From Microbacterium sp. (GTDB lineage Bacteria; Actinomycetota; Actinomycetes; Actinomycetales; Microbacteriaceae), in NCBI GenBank assembly GCA_019510305.1, contig JAEKKN010000021.1, positions 155,817 through 219,816 on the forward strand: a stretch of 64,000 nt of DNA, in the 5' to 3' direction. Position numbers and translations under genes: made by a program. Of this stretch, positions 49,526-58,118 are shown piece by piece. The notes below the pieces were generated by a model, which did not search any database, was not told the DNA's origin, and saw only the letters and a list, made by a program, of their open reading frames with translations. Every line of letters starts with the position of its first letter. Position 1 is the first letter of the stretch.

Positions 49526-50982
49526 GCGCGATCGCCACCGTCGTCCCGCAGACCGCGGCGACCGGCCCCCGCCTGGCCTGGCTGCGCGACCGAGGCATGG
49601 GCGCGAGCGTCCTCGTCGCGACGCTGTCGGCCGCCTTCGGCGTCGTGCTCGTCGAGACGACCGCGTACATCGGCGCGGTGCTGCAGGCGGATCCGTTCAT
49701 CGGAGACAGCGGAACGCTCGCCGTCGTCGTGGCGATCCTCTCTGTCCTGTTGACGGCGGTCGCGATGTACGTCGCGGCGATCGTGACCGCCAACACGTTC
49801 TCGACGATCATCGCGGGGCGCACACGGCAGATCGCGCTGATGCGGCTGATCGGCGCCACCGCTCGGTCGCAGCGCGGCGAGGTGGGCCGGCAGGGGCTCG
49901 TGGTCGGGATCATCGGCGCACTCCTCGGCGCGGCAGCGGGTCTGCTGCTGGCCGCAGTCGGCGTGCAGATCGGCGCCCAGTTCATCGACAACGTCCCGCG
50001 GGACTTCACGATCGCGCAGCCGTTCATCGTGCTGCCCGCGGTCGGCGTCGCCCTCACCACGTGGATCGCCGCATGGGCGGGCTCCCGGCGAGTTCTGGCG
50101 GTCACACCGCTGCAGGCCATCGGCGGCTCGGTCGAGCGTGCGCATGACGAGGTCGCCGGCAAACCGGGCCGCCACGTCGGCGCCTGGGTGCTGCTGATCT
50201 CGGGTGCGGCTCTTCTGGCGGCGGGGGTGGTCCTCGGTTTGATCACACCGCTCGGAGTGGTGGTCTCGTTCTTCGGGGGCATCCTCTCGTTCACCGGGCT
50301 CGCACTCGGATCTGTCATCTTCATGCCGCCCGTGCTGCGTCTCGTCGGGCGCCTGTTCGGATCGAGCGCCACCGCGCGCCTGGCAGCCGAGAACGCGCTG
50401 CGCTATCCGGAGCGCTCCGCGCGCATGGCGATCGGCGTCGTGATGGGAGTCACGCTGGTCACGATGTTCGCCGTGGCGCTCGAGTCCGCCAAGCGTCTGA
50501 TGACGAGTCAGGTGACCGGAGAGATCCCGCCCGACTTCTTCGCGCCCTTCGATGCGTTCGGGACGATCATGATGGTTCTCGTCGCGGTCTCGGCGGTCAT
50601 CGCGGCGGTCGGACTCGTGAACCTGCTCACGATCGGCGTCGTGCAGCGCCGGCGCGAGCTCGGGCTGCTGCGCTCGATCGGCCTCTCGAACGCGCAGGTG
50701 CGCCGGATGGTGCTGCTGGAGGCCACGCACATCACCGTGGCTGCCACCGTCACCGGTCTCGTGCTCGGCATCGCCTACGGATGGATCGCCGCGCAGTCGC
50801 TGCTCGGCTCGGTGCCGACGCTGCCCGACTTCACACCGGCGGGTTTGATCGCTCCTCAGGTGCCGTGGATCCCCGTCGTGGTGATCGTCGTGGCCACTGC
50901 GGTGCTCACGCTCGTCGCGGCCGCGACTCCCACCCGGCTCGCGACACGCGTCGCGCCCGTCGAGGCGCTCGCGGCGGACTGA
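49522..50982 (+). CDS. FtsX/MacB-type ABC permease
   Basis: A 486-residue permease with two FtsX-type units: helices near 25-45, 75-100, 130-160 and 175-195, then a second set near 215-270, 365-385 and 430-460. The second unit has MAIGVVMGVTLVTMFAVALES and the FtsX end RRRELGLLRSIGLSNAQVRRMVLLEA. It lacks the large periplasmic MacPD domain of MacB. Such two-gene systems often export peptides or lipoproteins or act as mechanotransmitters. The ATG overlaps the ATPase stop. Confidence 0.93.
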   Translation: MSAIATVVPQTAATGPRLAWLRDRGMGASVLVATLSAAFGVVLVETTAYIGAVLQADPFIGDSGTLAVVVAILSVLLTAVAMYVAAIVTANTFSTIIAGRTRQIALMRLIGATARSQRGEVGRQGLVVGIIGALLGAAAGLLLAAVGVQIGAQFIDNVPRDFTIAQPFIVLPAVGVALTTWIAAWAGSRRVLAVTPLQAIGGSVERAHDEVAGKPGRHVGAWVLLISGAALLAAGVVLGLITPLGVVVSFFGGILSFTGLALGSVIFMPPVLRLVGRLFGSSATARLAAENALRYPERSARMAIGVVMGVTLVTMFAVALESAKRLMTSQVTGEIPPDFFAPFDAFGTIMMVLVAVSAVIAAVGLVNLLTIGVVQRRRELGLLRSIGLSNAQVRRMVLLEATHITVAATVTGLVLGIAYGWIAAQSLLGSVPTLPDFTPAGLIAPQVPWIPVVVIVVATAVLTLVAAATPTRLATRVAPVEALAAD

Positions 50983-51013
50983 TGCGGGCCGGCGCCGGTA
51001 GCCGATGTCGGTG

Positions 51014-51071
51014 TCGAGGTGCGTGTTGTGGTCGCGCTTTCCGCCCGCGCCGACCACAGCACGCACCTCGA
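51014..51071. terminator. 21-bp hairpin after the FtsX-like gene
   Basis: Arms 51014-51034 and 51051-51071 (TCGAGGTGCGTG... and ...CACGCACCTCGA) pair over 21 bp with one G-T wobble around a 16-base loop. It lies 30 bases after the permease stop and 20 bases before the comB-like promoter. Confidence 0.8.
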
Positions 51072-51101
51072 GAAGCATCCGAGCGAGCCTAGGCTGGAGA
51101 G

Positions 51102-51758
51102 ATGGCATCGCCCTTCGACCAGTCCACGTATCAGGTCCGCTTCGAATGGGGAGCCGCCGGCCTCGCACGCCTCGCCCCCGCCGACATCGTCGTGGTCGTC
51201 GATGTGCTGCGGTTCTCCTCGACGGTGCCGGATGCCGTCGCCTCGGGCGTCGTCGTCACCCTCGACGACGCGCGCGAGTGGTCGAGCAACGGTGCGGCCG
51301 TGGCGGCGTCCGCCGAGGGCGCTCTCGTGCTGCTCGGGGGGCTGCGCAATGCTGCGGCCGTCGCCCGCGCGGTGCAGGCCGTGCAGGAGCGCCGTCAGCA
51401 GCGCACCTCGGTGGCGGTGATCGCCGCAGGGGAGAAGGCTCCTGACGGCGCTCTGCGTTTCGCCGTCGAAGATCAGCTCGGCGCCGGAGCCGTCATCGCC
51501 GCTCTCACCGATCTCGGCATCGACCACACCGCGCCCGACGCGGCTGTCGCCGCCGAGGGGTTCCGAGCGCTCAAGGGCGCCCTGCGGCACCTGCTCAGCG
51601 CCAGCGGCTCGGCACGCGAGCTCGAGATCGGCGTCGCCTCGACCGCGCGCATGGCGGAGTCGGGGATCGTGCCGGCATCCGTCGCCGACGCCGCGTCGCT
51701 CGATTCCTCCGACATGGTCCCCGAGCTGCGCGACGGCAGGTTCGCGCCCTTCGTGTAG
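51102..51758 (+). CDS. 2-Phosphosulfolactate phosphatase (ComB) family protein
   Basis: A 218-residue protein with ComB-family motifs: VVVVDVLRFSSTVPDAVASG near 30, a central LLGGLRNAAAVA, VAVIAAGEKAPDGALRFAVEDQLGAGAVIAAL and the C-terminal STARMAESG. ComB removes phosphate from 2-phosphosulfolactate in coenzyme M synthesis; homologues in actinobacteria have no known CoM role, so the reaction here is uncertain. TAGGCT lies six bases before the ATG (leaderless). Confidence 0.85.
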   Translation: MASPFDQSTYQVRFEWGAAGLARLAPADIVVVVDVLRFSSTVPDAVASGVVVTLDDAREWSSNGAAVAASAEGALVLLGGLRNAAAVARAVQAVQERRQQRTSVAVIAAGEKAPDGALRFAVEDQLGAGAVIAALTDLGIDHTAPDAAVAAEGFRALKGALRHLLSASGSARELEIGVASTARMAESGIVPASVADAASLDSSDMVPELRDGRFAPFV

Positions 51759-51866
51759 CCCCTCGAGCGGACGGGCACCTGCCGAACGCACGGCGCGGCG
51801 ACGTCGAACAGACCGTGCACTCGTCAACAAGCCGCGCGCTCGCCGCGGATTCGGGCCGCGGGGCCG

Positions 51867-51878
51867 TATGGTCGGGGC
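51867..51878 (+). promoter_or_regulatory. -10 box for the DUF3054 gene
   Basis: TATGGT at 51867-51872 is followed by CGGGGC and the ATG at 51879, a leaderless arrangement. Confidence 0.5.
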
Positions 51879-52313
51879 ATGAGATACCTCCCCGCTCTCA
51901 TCGTCGATGCCGTGCTCGTGCTGATCTTCGCCGTGATCGGGCGCGCATCGCACCAGGAGGATCCGGGCGGATTCCTCCTGACCGCCTGGCCGTTCCTCGT
52001 CGCGCTCCTGGTCGGGCACGCGCTCGCCGCGCTCATGGGATCGGGGCCGCGCAAGCCCTGGTCGCTGCTGTGGGGTGTCACCGTGTGGGTCGTGACGGTC
52101 GCGGGCGGCATGCTGCTGCGCATCATCGCCGGCGACACGGCGCAGCTCGCGTTCATCATCGTCGCGACGGTCGTGCTCGGCGTGTTCTTCGTCGGATGGC
52201 GCGCTCTCGCAGGAACGCTGCGCAGGCGTCAGAGCACCAAGGAGACGGATGCCGCGGCATCCGATTCTGCGGAGGATGACGCCGCCCCCGAACAGCGCTT
52301 GTCTACGGACTGA
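51879..52313 (+). CDS. DUF3054-family membrane protein
   Basis: A 144-residue membrane protein with four helices and a hydrophilic acidic tail. The family pattern is clear: ALIVDAVLVLIFAVIGRASHQED, GFLLTAWPFLVALLVGHALAALM, KPWSLLWGVTVWVVTVAGGMLLRI and TAQLAFIIVATVVLGVFFVGWR. Function unknown. It is convergent with the SprT-like gene two bases away. Confidence 0.92.
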   Translation: MRYLPALIVDAVLVLIFAVIGRASHQEDPGGFLLTAWPFLVALLVGHALAALMGSGPRKPWSLLWGVTVWVVTVAGGMLLRIIAGDTAQLAFIIVATVVLGVFFVGWRALAGTLRRRQSTKETDAAASDSAEDDAAPEQRLSTD

Positions 52314-52315
52314 TC

Positions 52316-52804
52316 TCAGCGTGCCATCTGGGCGGCGAGACGCGTGGCCGGGGTGATCTCGCGCCTGGTCCAGGTGAACTGGTGGCGCGCGTCGTAGGTG
52401 CGTGAGCATTTCGCGCACGACGTGGCCCTGGTCGGGCGGCGGTGCCGGTAGGTGACGTGACCCGCCGGACAGGTGCCGACCCACGGTGCGAGTTCTACCG
52501 CGGTCTCGCCCCGATGCGTGACCCCGCCGTCGTAGCCGAGGTCGCGTGCGATCCGCTTCCACGAGGCACCGTGTGCGGCCTTGTGGCCCGCGAGCGCGTG
52601 CGCCACCTCGTGCAGCAGCACCTGGTGGATCTCGTCGTCTTCGAAGCGCGCAGCGAGGTAGCGCGACACCGTGATGCGCTTCTTCGTGTAGTCGCACTGA
52701 CCCGCGCGGCGTTTCGCGTTGTCGAAGCCGAAGGACCAGCTGTCGTCGAGATGCAACCTGATCAGCGCTTCGCCCCAGATGCGCACACGGTCGAGTTCCG
52801 CCAT
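52316..52804 (-). CDS. SprT-like zinc metalloprotease-domain protein
   Basis: A 162-residue SprT-like protein. The zinc motif HEVAH is at about 65 (HQVLLHEVAHALAGHKAAHGASWKRIARDLG), giving the HExxH plus downstream histidine. A C-terminal zinc ribbon is made by CPAGHVTYRHRR and CAKCSRTYDARHQFTW. Eukaryotic relatives (Spartan) degrade DNA-protein crosslinks; the bacterial role is unknown. TAGCCT on the minus strand (52816-52811) ends six bases before the ATG (leaderless). Confidence 0.92.
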   Translation of the reverse strand: MAELDRVRIWGEALIRLHLDDSWSFGFDNAKRRAGQCDYTKKRITVSRYLAARFEDDEIHQVLLHEVAHALAGHKAAHGASWKRIARDLGYDGGVTHRGETAVELAPWVGTCPAGHVTYRHRRPTRATSCAKCSRTYDARHQFTWTRREITPATRLAAQMAR

Positions 52805-52898
52805 GCGCCAAGGCTAAGCCATGCCGCCGACATCGCGACCTGCACGGCGCACCTCATCGCGGTGGTCGGGCCGGTCGTCGAACCGGTGAGGTGTCTGC

Positions 52899-53426
52899 TC
52901 AGCCGGCGACGAGCTGAGATGGCCGGCGGCGCTCCGCGGCTTCGATCGCGAGGAGCGCGACCTCGAGCTCCCGGTCCTCGGCGCCGGCCTCTCGGCGGAG
53001 GAACAGGGAGCGTTTGAAGCTGTCGCGGGCGGTCTCGAAGTCTCCCGCTTCGTACGCGTTCTTGCCGTGGTGCTGATGGGCGAACGCCGCGATCGACGCC
53101 CACCCCTGTCCCTCGGCCTCGGCTGCGCACGTCGTGAGCTCCTGCTCGGCCGCCGCGAACGCGCCGCGGTACTGCAGGATCGTCGCGTGCAGAACGCGAG
53201 CGCGGAGCACGTCCTTGCGGGTGCCGGCCATGCGGGCCTGACGCACGGTCTCGTCGGCGAGGGCGAGTGCCTCGTCGAGGCGCCCGAGCACCTTCAGGAG
53301 CCACACGCGTTCCAGCAGAGCGGGAAGGCTGCGCTGGCTCTCGATCTCGGCCAGCCTCATCGCGCATTCATCGAGATCGACCAGTTCGCGGAGGGTCTCC
53401 TGGTCGTAGCCCCGGATGAAACTCAT
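52899..53426 (-). CDS. TPR-like helical repeat protein
   Basis: A 175-residue, all-helical protein. Repeated helical hairpins are visible: LPALLERVWLLKVLGRLDEALALADETVRQARMAG, DVLRARVLHATILQYRGAFAAAEQELTTCAAEAEGQG and SIAAFAHQHHGKNAYEAGDFETARDSFKRSLFLRREAG, each matching a TPR unit. It is probably a scaffold or regulator; partners unknown. AGGAGAG lies eight bases before the ATG. It follows the spermidine-synthase-like gene on the same strand, but a hairpin separates them. Confidence 0.85.
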   Translation of the reverse strand: MSFIRGYDQETLRELVDLDECAMRLAEIESQRSLPALLERVWLLKVLGRLDEALALADETVRQARMAGTRKDVLRARVLHATILQYRGAFAAAEQELTTCAAEAEGQGWASIAAFAHQHHGKNAYEAGDFETARDSFKRSLFLRREAGAEDRELEVALLAIEAAERRRPSQLVAG

Positions 53427-53482
53427 GCTCTCGGCTCTCCTCTCGCAGCATCCCTCGCTCCAGTCTGCATTCCCGTTTCCGC

Positions 53483-53537
53483 CGAGACGGGGAACACGCC
53501 GAGGAGGCATGACCTTGCCCGGCGTGTTCCGTTTCGG
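53483..53537. terminator. Hairpin between the spermidine-synthase-like and TPR genes
   Basis: GGAACACGCCG (53491-53501) pairs with CGGCGTGTTCC (53520-53530) around an 18-base loop; CCGAGAC and GTTTCGG extend the stem with a small bulge. It lies just beyond the stop at 53551 on the minus strand. Confidence 0.65.
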
Positions 53538-53550
53538 CGCCGGCCCGGGC

Positions 53551-54411
53551 TCAGCGGAGGAAGAGCGAATCGTCGGGGCGAGGGGACGCCGTGGCATCCG
53601 AATCGGTCACCACGCGGGCGCCCTGGATGAAGGAGAGGACCTCGGCGCCCTGAGCGATCTTGGCGGGATGGGGACCCGCGGCGAGCATGCGCGGAAGCCA
53701 GTCGGTGGGCAGGGGAGAGGCGGATGCCGCGATCACGAGGTTGCCGAATCGGCGCCCCTTGAGAACCTGCGTATCGGCGAGGACGCCGACTTCGGGCAGG
53801 ACCTCGGCGATCGTCGCGGCCTGCCGGCGGGCGAACGCGAGACCGGGGCCGTCGGCGACGTTCACGAGGAGCACTCCTGCTGGTTTCAGCAGCGCCCTCA
53901 GTTCGCGGTAGAACTCGACGCTCGTGAGGTGCGCGGGCGTCTGCGCCCCGGAGTAGACATCGGAGATGACCAGATCGCAGGTGCCGGTGAGGGCCGGGGG
54001 GAGCTTGTGCACTCCGGCGCGCGCGTCGCCGATCCGCACGCGGATCGCGGCTCCTCGCGGCAGCGGAAGGTGTTCGCGCACGAGCGCCGCGAGCGGGGCC
54101 TCGAGCTCGATGACCTGCTGGCGGGATCCGGGTCGGGTGGCTTCGACGTAGCGCGGCAGAGTCAGGGCTCCGGCGCCGAGGTGCACGGCGGTCAGCGGAC
54201 CGGGCGGCAGCTGATCGATCACGGCGCCCATGCGCACCACGTACTCGAAGTGCAGGTGAGTGGGATCGTCGAGGTCGACGTGCGACTGCGGGGTGTCGTC
54301 GACGATCAGCTCGAACCCGCTGGTGAACGCGCTCGGCACGATGCGGGCGACGCCGCCGTGATCGAGTCGGGCCTGCGGGTGCTCGGTGTCTCGTGCGCGC
54401 GTCCTGCCCAT
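53551..54411 (-). CDS. Spermidine synthase-like class I methyltransferase-fold protein
   Basis: A 286-residue protein of the SpeE-like fold. The nucleotide-binding strand is LTAVHLGAGALTLPRYVEATRPGSRQQVIELEAPL, followed by RIGDARAGVHKLPPALTGTCDLVISDVYSGAQTPAHLTSVEFYRELRALLKPAGVLLVNVADG, the spermidine synthase D(G/A)..D pattern. Actinobacterial homologues of this length are often annotated fused or spermidine synthase-like, and polyamine synthesis is not proven. It lies 17 bases after the LCP gene on the same strand. Confidence 0.88.
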   Translation of the reverse strand: MGRTRARDTEHPQARLDHGGVARIVPSAFTSGFELIVDDTPQSHVDLDDPTHLHFEYVVRMGAVIDQLPPGPLTAVHLGAGALTLPRYVEATRPGSRQQVIELEAPLAALVREHLPLPRGAAIRVRIGDARAGVHKLPPALTGTCDLVISDVYSGAQTPAHLTSVEFYRELRALLKPAGVLLVNVADGPGLAFARRQAATIAEVLPEVGVLADTQVLKGRRFGNLVIAASASPLPTDWLPRMLAAGPHPAKIAQGAEVLSFIQGARVVTDSDATASPRPDDSLFLR

Positions 54412-54428
54412 GCTCCGAGACTACGCGG

Positions 54429-55694
54429 TCACTTCGCCTGGTTGCCGTTGGAGCACGTGTCTTGATCGACGCTCTGTCCGGAGATCTCCGGCGGCAGCGT
54501 CGCGCGCACCTCGGGCGTCTGGGTGGCGGGCGGCGTCACCGGTTCGGCCGGCGTCTCGCCCGGCGGTGGCGTGGGCACGACGATGCCGGAGTGGCTGTTG
54601 ACGTCTCCGGAGAGCGAGATCGGCTGTCCTGCGATGAGGGCTGCCCAGAGCGCCTCGGCAGCATCGTCGATGGGGACCACCTTGCTCTTCGGATTGTCGG
54701 GGTCGGGGGTGTTCGGGAACTGCACGAACACGAAATCGGCGAAGTCGACGCCCTTGAGAGCGAGGGCCAGCTGGGCCAGCGTGAGCGGGTTGCTGAGCTT
54801 CTCGCTGGGCACGATGTTGTCGGCGACGGTGTTCGCGAGCTTCAGCACGGTGGACGGGTCGGTCAGGGTCTCGGCGCTGAGGATCTTCTTCGCGAGGCGC
54901 GACATGTACTGCTGCTGGTTCGAGATGCGCGCGAGGTCGCTCTCGTCGCCCACGCCGTGGCGTGTGCGGATGAACGCCAGGGCATCCGCGCCCGAGATCG
55001 TGTGGGTGCCGGGCGGCAGGTCGATTCCCGCCTGGGAGTCGTGGATGCCCTCGCCGGCGACGCAGACCTCGACCCCGCCGATCGCGTTGGTGATCTCGAT
55101 CACGCCGTCGAAGCTGATCTTCGCCGCGAACTCGACAGAGAGGCCGCTGAGCTCGGTGACGGTCGTCGCGATGCATGAGACGCCGCCGTGATCGAACAGG
55201 GAGTTGAACGACGCCTTCTCCATGGCGGGGGCGGTCGAGTCGTCGTCACGAGTGCACTCGGGCACCTCGACCATGAGATCGCGGGGGAAGGACACCACGG
55301 TGACGTTGCGCGGTGCTGCCGACACGTGAACGAGCAGGTTCACGTCGTTGCGGATGCCTCCGTCCGCATCGCTGCAGCGCTTCCCCATGTACTGACTCGT
55401 GATCTCCCCGCATTCGTCCGTGCCGACGATGAGGAGGTTGAAGGCCTTGTCATCGGGGTAGGCCCCCAGCGCGGGAGGCGCGACGTCGTCGTCGCCCTCC
55501 AGCGCGACCGCCCCATCGCTCACCCGGTTGGCGAGGTCGATCGCGACGAACGCGGCGATGGACGCAGCCGACACGAGGAGCACGGCGAGCGCAGCCCCGA
55601 GCAGCTTGAGCGCGACGGATCCGGGCGAGGGGGAGAGCAGGTGAGCATGGCGCGCGACTGTCGTCCGGTCGGCCTTGTCGAAGGGGCGGCGCAT
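54429..55694 (-). CDS. LCP-family cell-wall ligase (LytR-CpsA-Psr)
   Basis: A 421-residue membrane-anchored enzyme that transfers polymers from undecaprenyl carriers to peptidoglycan. A cytosolic basic N-terminus and one helix near 30-55 are followed by the LCP core: LLIVGTDECG, IRNDVNLLVHVSAAPRNVTVVSFPRDLMVEVP with the lipid-phosphate-binding R and D residues, and AFIRTRHGVGDESDLARISNQQQYMSRLAKKI. A proline/threonine-rich tail ends with a cysteine (QDTCSNGNQAK). TAGGCT lies six bases before the ATG on the minus strand (leaderless). It is divergent from the sugar importer. Confidence 0.94.
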   Translation of the reverse strand: MRRPFDKADRTTVARHAHLLSPSPGSVALKLLGAALAVLLVSAASIAAFVAIDLANRVSDGAVALEGDDDVAPPALGAYPDDKAFNLLIVGTDECGEITSQYMGKRCSDADGGIRNDVNLLVHVSAAPRNVTVVSFPRDLMVEVPECTRDDDSTAPAMEKASFNSLFDHGGVSCIATTVTELSGLSVEFAAKISFDGVIEITNAIGGVEVCVAGEGIHDSQAGIDLPPGTHTISGADALAFIRTRHGVGDESDLARISNQQQYMSRLAKKILSAETLTDPSTVLKLANTVADNIVPSEKLSNPLTLAQLALALKGVDFADFVFVQFPNTPDPDNPKSKVVPIDDAAEALWAALIAGQPISLSGDVNSHSGIVVPTPPPGETPAEPVTPPATQTPEVRATLPPEISGQSVDQDTCSNGNQAK

Positions 55695-55837
55695 GCCGTG
55701 AGCCTACCTCTGGAAACTTTTGTCACAACCGGATGACAATCGTGAGAATTGCTTGCAGCTAATTAGTTAGTCGTGGATACTTATCGAAGTTGGTGAGCAC
55801 CCGATGCCGCCAGGACGTTTCGAAGAGGAGATCCCTG

Positions 55838-57136
55838 ATGCACAAGCGCATACTCTCGGCTGTCGCGCTGGGCGCCGTGGCCACGCTGAGCCTGGCCGCC
55901 TGCTCGACCGGTGGCAGCGACGCCGGCGACGGCGGATCCGTCGACGGCAAGGGCCAGGAGCTCACCGTCTGGATCATGAAGGGCACGAACCCGGACTCGA
56001 CCGCGTTCTACGACGCCGTCTCGAAGGCCTTCGAGGACGAGACCGGTGCGACCGTCAAGATCGAAGAGGTCCAGTGGGCCGACGCGCATGATCGCTTCGT
56101 GACCTCGATCGCCGGAGCCACGACTCCGGACATCGCCGAGACCGGCACCACGTGGACTGCCGAGTTCGCCGATGCCGGTGCGCTGCTGCCCCTCGACGAC
56201 TACGTCGACGAGGAGAAGGGCCTGCGCGACGACCTGGTCGAGGGCCTCGCGGTCGCCGGCACCTACGACGACGAGCTCTACGGCATGCCGTGGTACGCGG
56301 GCGTCCGTTCGATCGTCTACCGCACCGACGTCTTCGAGGAACTCGGTCTGGATGCTCCGAAGACCTGGGACGACATCGTCGCTGCCGGCGAGGCGATCAA
56401 GGCGGCGAAGCCCGACATGCTGCCCTTCCCCGTCGCGGGCGACGCCGAGTTCCAGGTCTACCCCTGGGTCTGGGGTGCAGGCGGCGAGGTCGCGACCCTC
56501 GACGGCAAGGAGTGGACCAGCGAGCTCGACAGCGAGGAGTCGCAGGAGGGCATCGAGTTCTACACGGGTCTCGCCACCGAGCACGGATTCTCGTCCGCCG
56601 GTGCGACCACCTGGAAGGAGACGGATCTTCGTGACGCCTTCACGCAGGGGAACGTCGCGATGATGCTCTCGGGCTCGTGGACGCCGAAGGCGCTGATCGA
56701 GGCCAACCCCGACCTCGAGGGCAAGATCGGCGCCGCCGTGATCCCCGGCAAGGACGGCGGCATCGCTCCCTCCGTGCTCGGCGGATCCCACCTGTCGATC
56801 TTCAACACCACCAAGAACGCCGATCTCGCGTGGCAGTTCGTCAAGCTCATGACCACCGGTGAGTTCGCCGAGAAGTGGGCCGATGAGACCGGGTACTTCC
56901 CGGGCGTGCAGTCAGCGATGGAAGAGGCACTCTCCTCCACTGACCCCTTGGTCGCCCCGTTCGCCCAGCAGATGGTCGAGGGTGGTGCATCCGTGCCGGT
57001 GACGCCGAACTTCGGCGCGGTGCAGGCGAAGAAGACGACGAACTCGATGATCCAGGCGATCCTCAGCGGGCAGAAGGACGTCGCCACGGCGACGAAGGAT
57101 GCTGCCGCCGAGATGACCGAGCTCCTCAACCAGTAG
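55838..57136 (+). CDS. Sugar ABC transporter substrate-binding lipoprotein (CUT1)
   Basis: A 432-residue family 1 solute-binding protein. The lipoprotein signal ends LSLAAC at about 21-22. The mature region starts ELTVWIMKGTNPDSTAFYDAVSKAFEDETGATVKIEEVQW and has the CUT1 motifs DIAETGTTWTAEFADAGALLPLDDYV, YGMPWYAGVRSIVYRTDVFEELGLDAPKTWDDIVAAGEAI and NVAMMLSGSWTPKALIEANPD. GAGGAG precedes the ATG. It heads an operon of two permeases, a NagZ-like GH3 and an RpiR/MurR regulator, so amino sugars from peptidoglycan or chitin are likely ligands. No ATPase gene is in the operon; a shared MsiK-type ATPase elsewhere is expected. Confidence 0.94.
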   Translation: MHKRILSAVALGAVATLSLAACSTGGSDAGDGGSVDGKGQELTVWIMKGTNPDSTAFYDAVSKAFEDETGATVKIEEVQWADAHDRFVTSIAGATTPDIAETGTTWTAEFADAGALLPLDDYVDEEKGLRDDLVEGLAVAGTYDDELYGMPWYAGVRSIVYRTDVFEELGLDAPKTWDDIVAAGEAIKAAKPDMLPFPVAGDAEFQVYPWVWGAGGEVATLDGKEWTSELDSEESQEGIEFYTGLATEHGFSSAGATTWKETDLRDAFTQGNVAMMLSGSWTPKALIEANPDLEGKIGAAVIPGKDGGIAPSVLGGSHLSIFNTTKNADLAWQFVKLMTTGEFAEKWADETGYFPGVQSAMEEALSSTDPLVAPFAQQMVEGGASVPVTPNFGAVQAKKTTNSMIQAILSGQKDVATATKDAAAEMTELLNQ

Positions 57137-57149
57137 GAAGTCTCCCTCC

Positions 57150-58118
57150 ATGACGATGGTGCACGCACCTCTACCGGTCACGGAGGCGGAGTCCTCCTCC
57201 GCTTCCGTGGCTGGCAGGCCGCGGGGGTTCTCCCTCGTGAAGGCCCGGCCCTGGCTTCTCCTCGCCCCCGGACTGTTCATCCTCGCGACGCTCATGCTGT
57301 GGCCGCTCGTGCAGGTGTTCCTGTACTCGCTGCAGGACTACGGGCTGCGCGAGATCAACACGGGAGAGCAGAACTGGATCGGTCTCGAGAACTACGCGAA
57401 GGCTCTGAGCGACCCCCAGCTGTGGACCGTCGTGCTGCCGAACACCGTCGGCTTCGCGGCCGTCGCGGTGTTCGTGACCGTCGCGGTGGGGACTCTCGTC
57501 GCCCTGCTGCTCGCCAAGCTCGGCCCCGTGTGGCGCACCATCGTCTCGAGCTGCATCATGGTCGCGTGGGCGATGCCCGCGGTGACCGGCACCTACGTGT
57601 GGACGTTCATCTTCGATGCAGATCGCGGCGTCTTCAATGCCGTGCTGCAGAACCTGGGCCTGATGGACGAGAGCTACAACTGGTTCACCAACCAGTGGTC
57701 GTTCTACGCGATCGTGCTGATCAACGTCGTGCACCACGGCTTCCCGTTCGTCGCGATCACCGTGCTCGCGGGCCTGCTGGGCGTCTCGAAGGAGATGCTC
57801 GAGGCCGCGGCACTCGACGGCGCGGGCGCATGGCGCCGTTTCTGGAAGATCATCTTCCCCACGCTCAGGCCGGTCTTCTCCGTCGTCATCATCCTGTCGA
57901 CGATCTGGGACTTCAAGGTGTTCGCGCAGGTGTATCTCATGCCCGGCGGCAACGGCGGCAACCGCTCGGTGCTGAACCTCGGCGTGTGGTCGTACGTGGA
58001 GTCGTTCGGCCAGAACAAGTACGGCTTCGGCGCAGCGCTCGCGGTGCTGCTGACCCTCGTGCTCATCGCCATCACGATCGTCTACATCCGCTCGCTCATG
58101 AAGGAGGACGAGCTGTGA
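57150..58118 (+). CDS. Sugar ABC transporter permease 1 (CUT1)
   Basis: A 322-residue MalF-type permease with six helices after a 35-residue cytosolic lead. The EAA coupling loop is VSKEMLEAAALDGAGAWRRFWKIIFPTLRPVF. The exported loop between helices 1 and 2 (YGLREINTGEQNWIGLENYAKALSD) is the CUT1 pattern. It lies 14 bases after the binding protein gene, and its stop overlaps permease 2. Confidence 0.95.
   Translation: MTMVHAPLPVTEAESSSASVAGRPRGFSLVKARPWLLLAPGLFILATLMLWPLVQVFLYSLQDYGLREINTGEQNWIGLENYAKALSDPQLWTVVLPNTVGFAAVAVFVTVAVGTLVALLLAKLGPVWRTIVSSCIMVAWAMPAVTGTYVWTFIFDADRGVFNAVLQNLGLMDESYNWFTNQWSFYAIVLINVVHHGFPFVAITVLAGLLGVSKEMLEAAALDGAGAWRRFWKIIFPTLRPVFSVVIILSTIWDFKVFAQVYLMPGGNGGNRSVLNLGVWSYVESFGQNKYGFGAALAVLLTLVLIAITIVYIRSLMKEDEL

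Noticed and set aside
51102-51758. Evidence for coenzyme M synthesis
   Set aside because: Only the ComB-like phosphatase is present. No ComA, ComC or ComDE gene is near, and ComB homologues are widespread without CoM.
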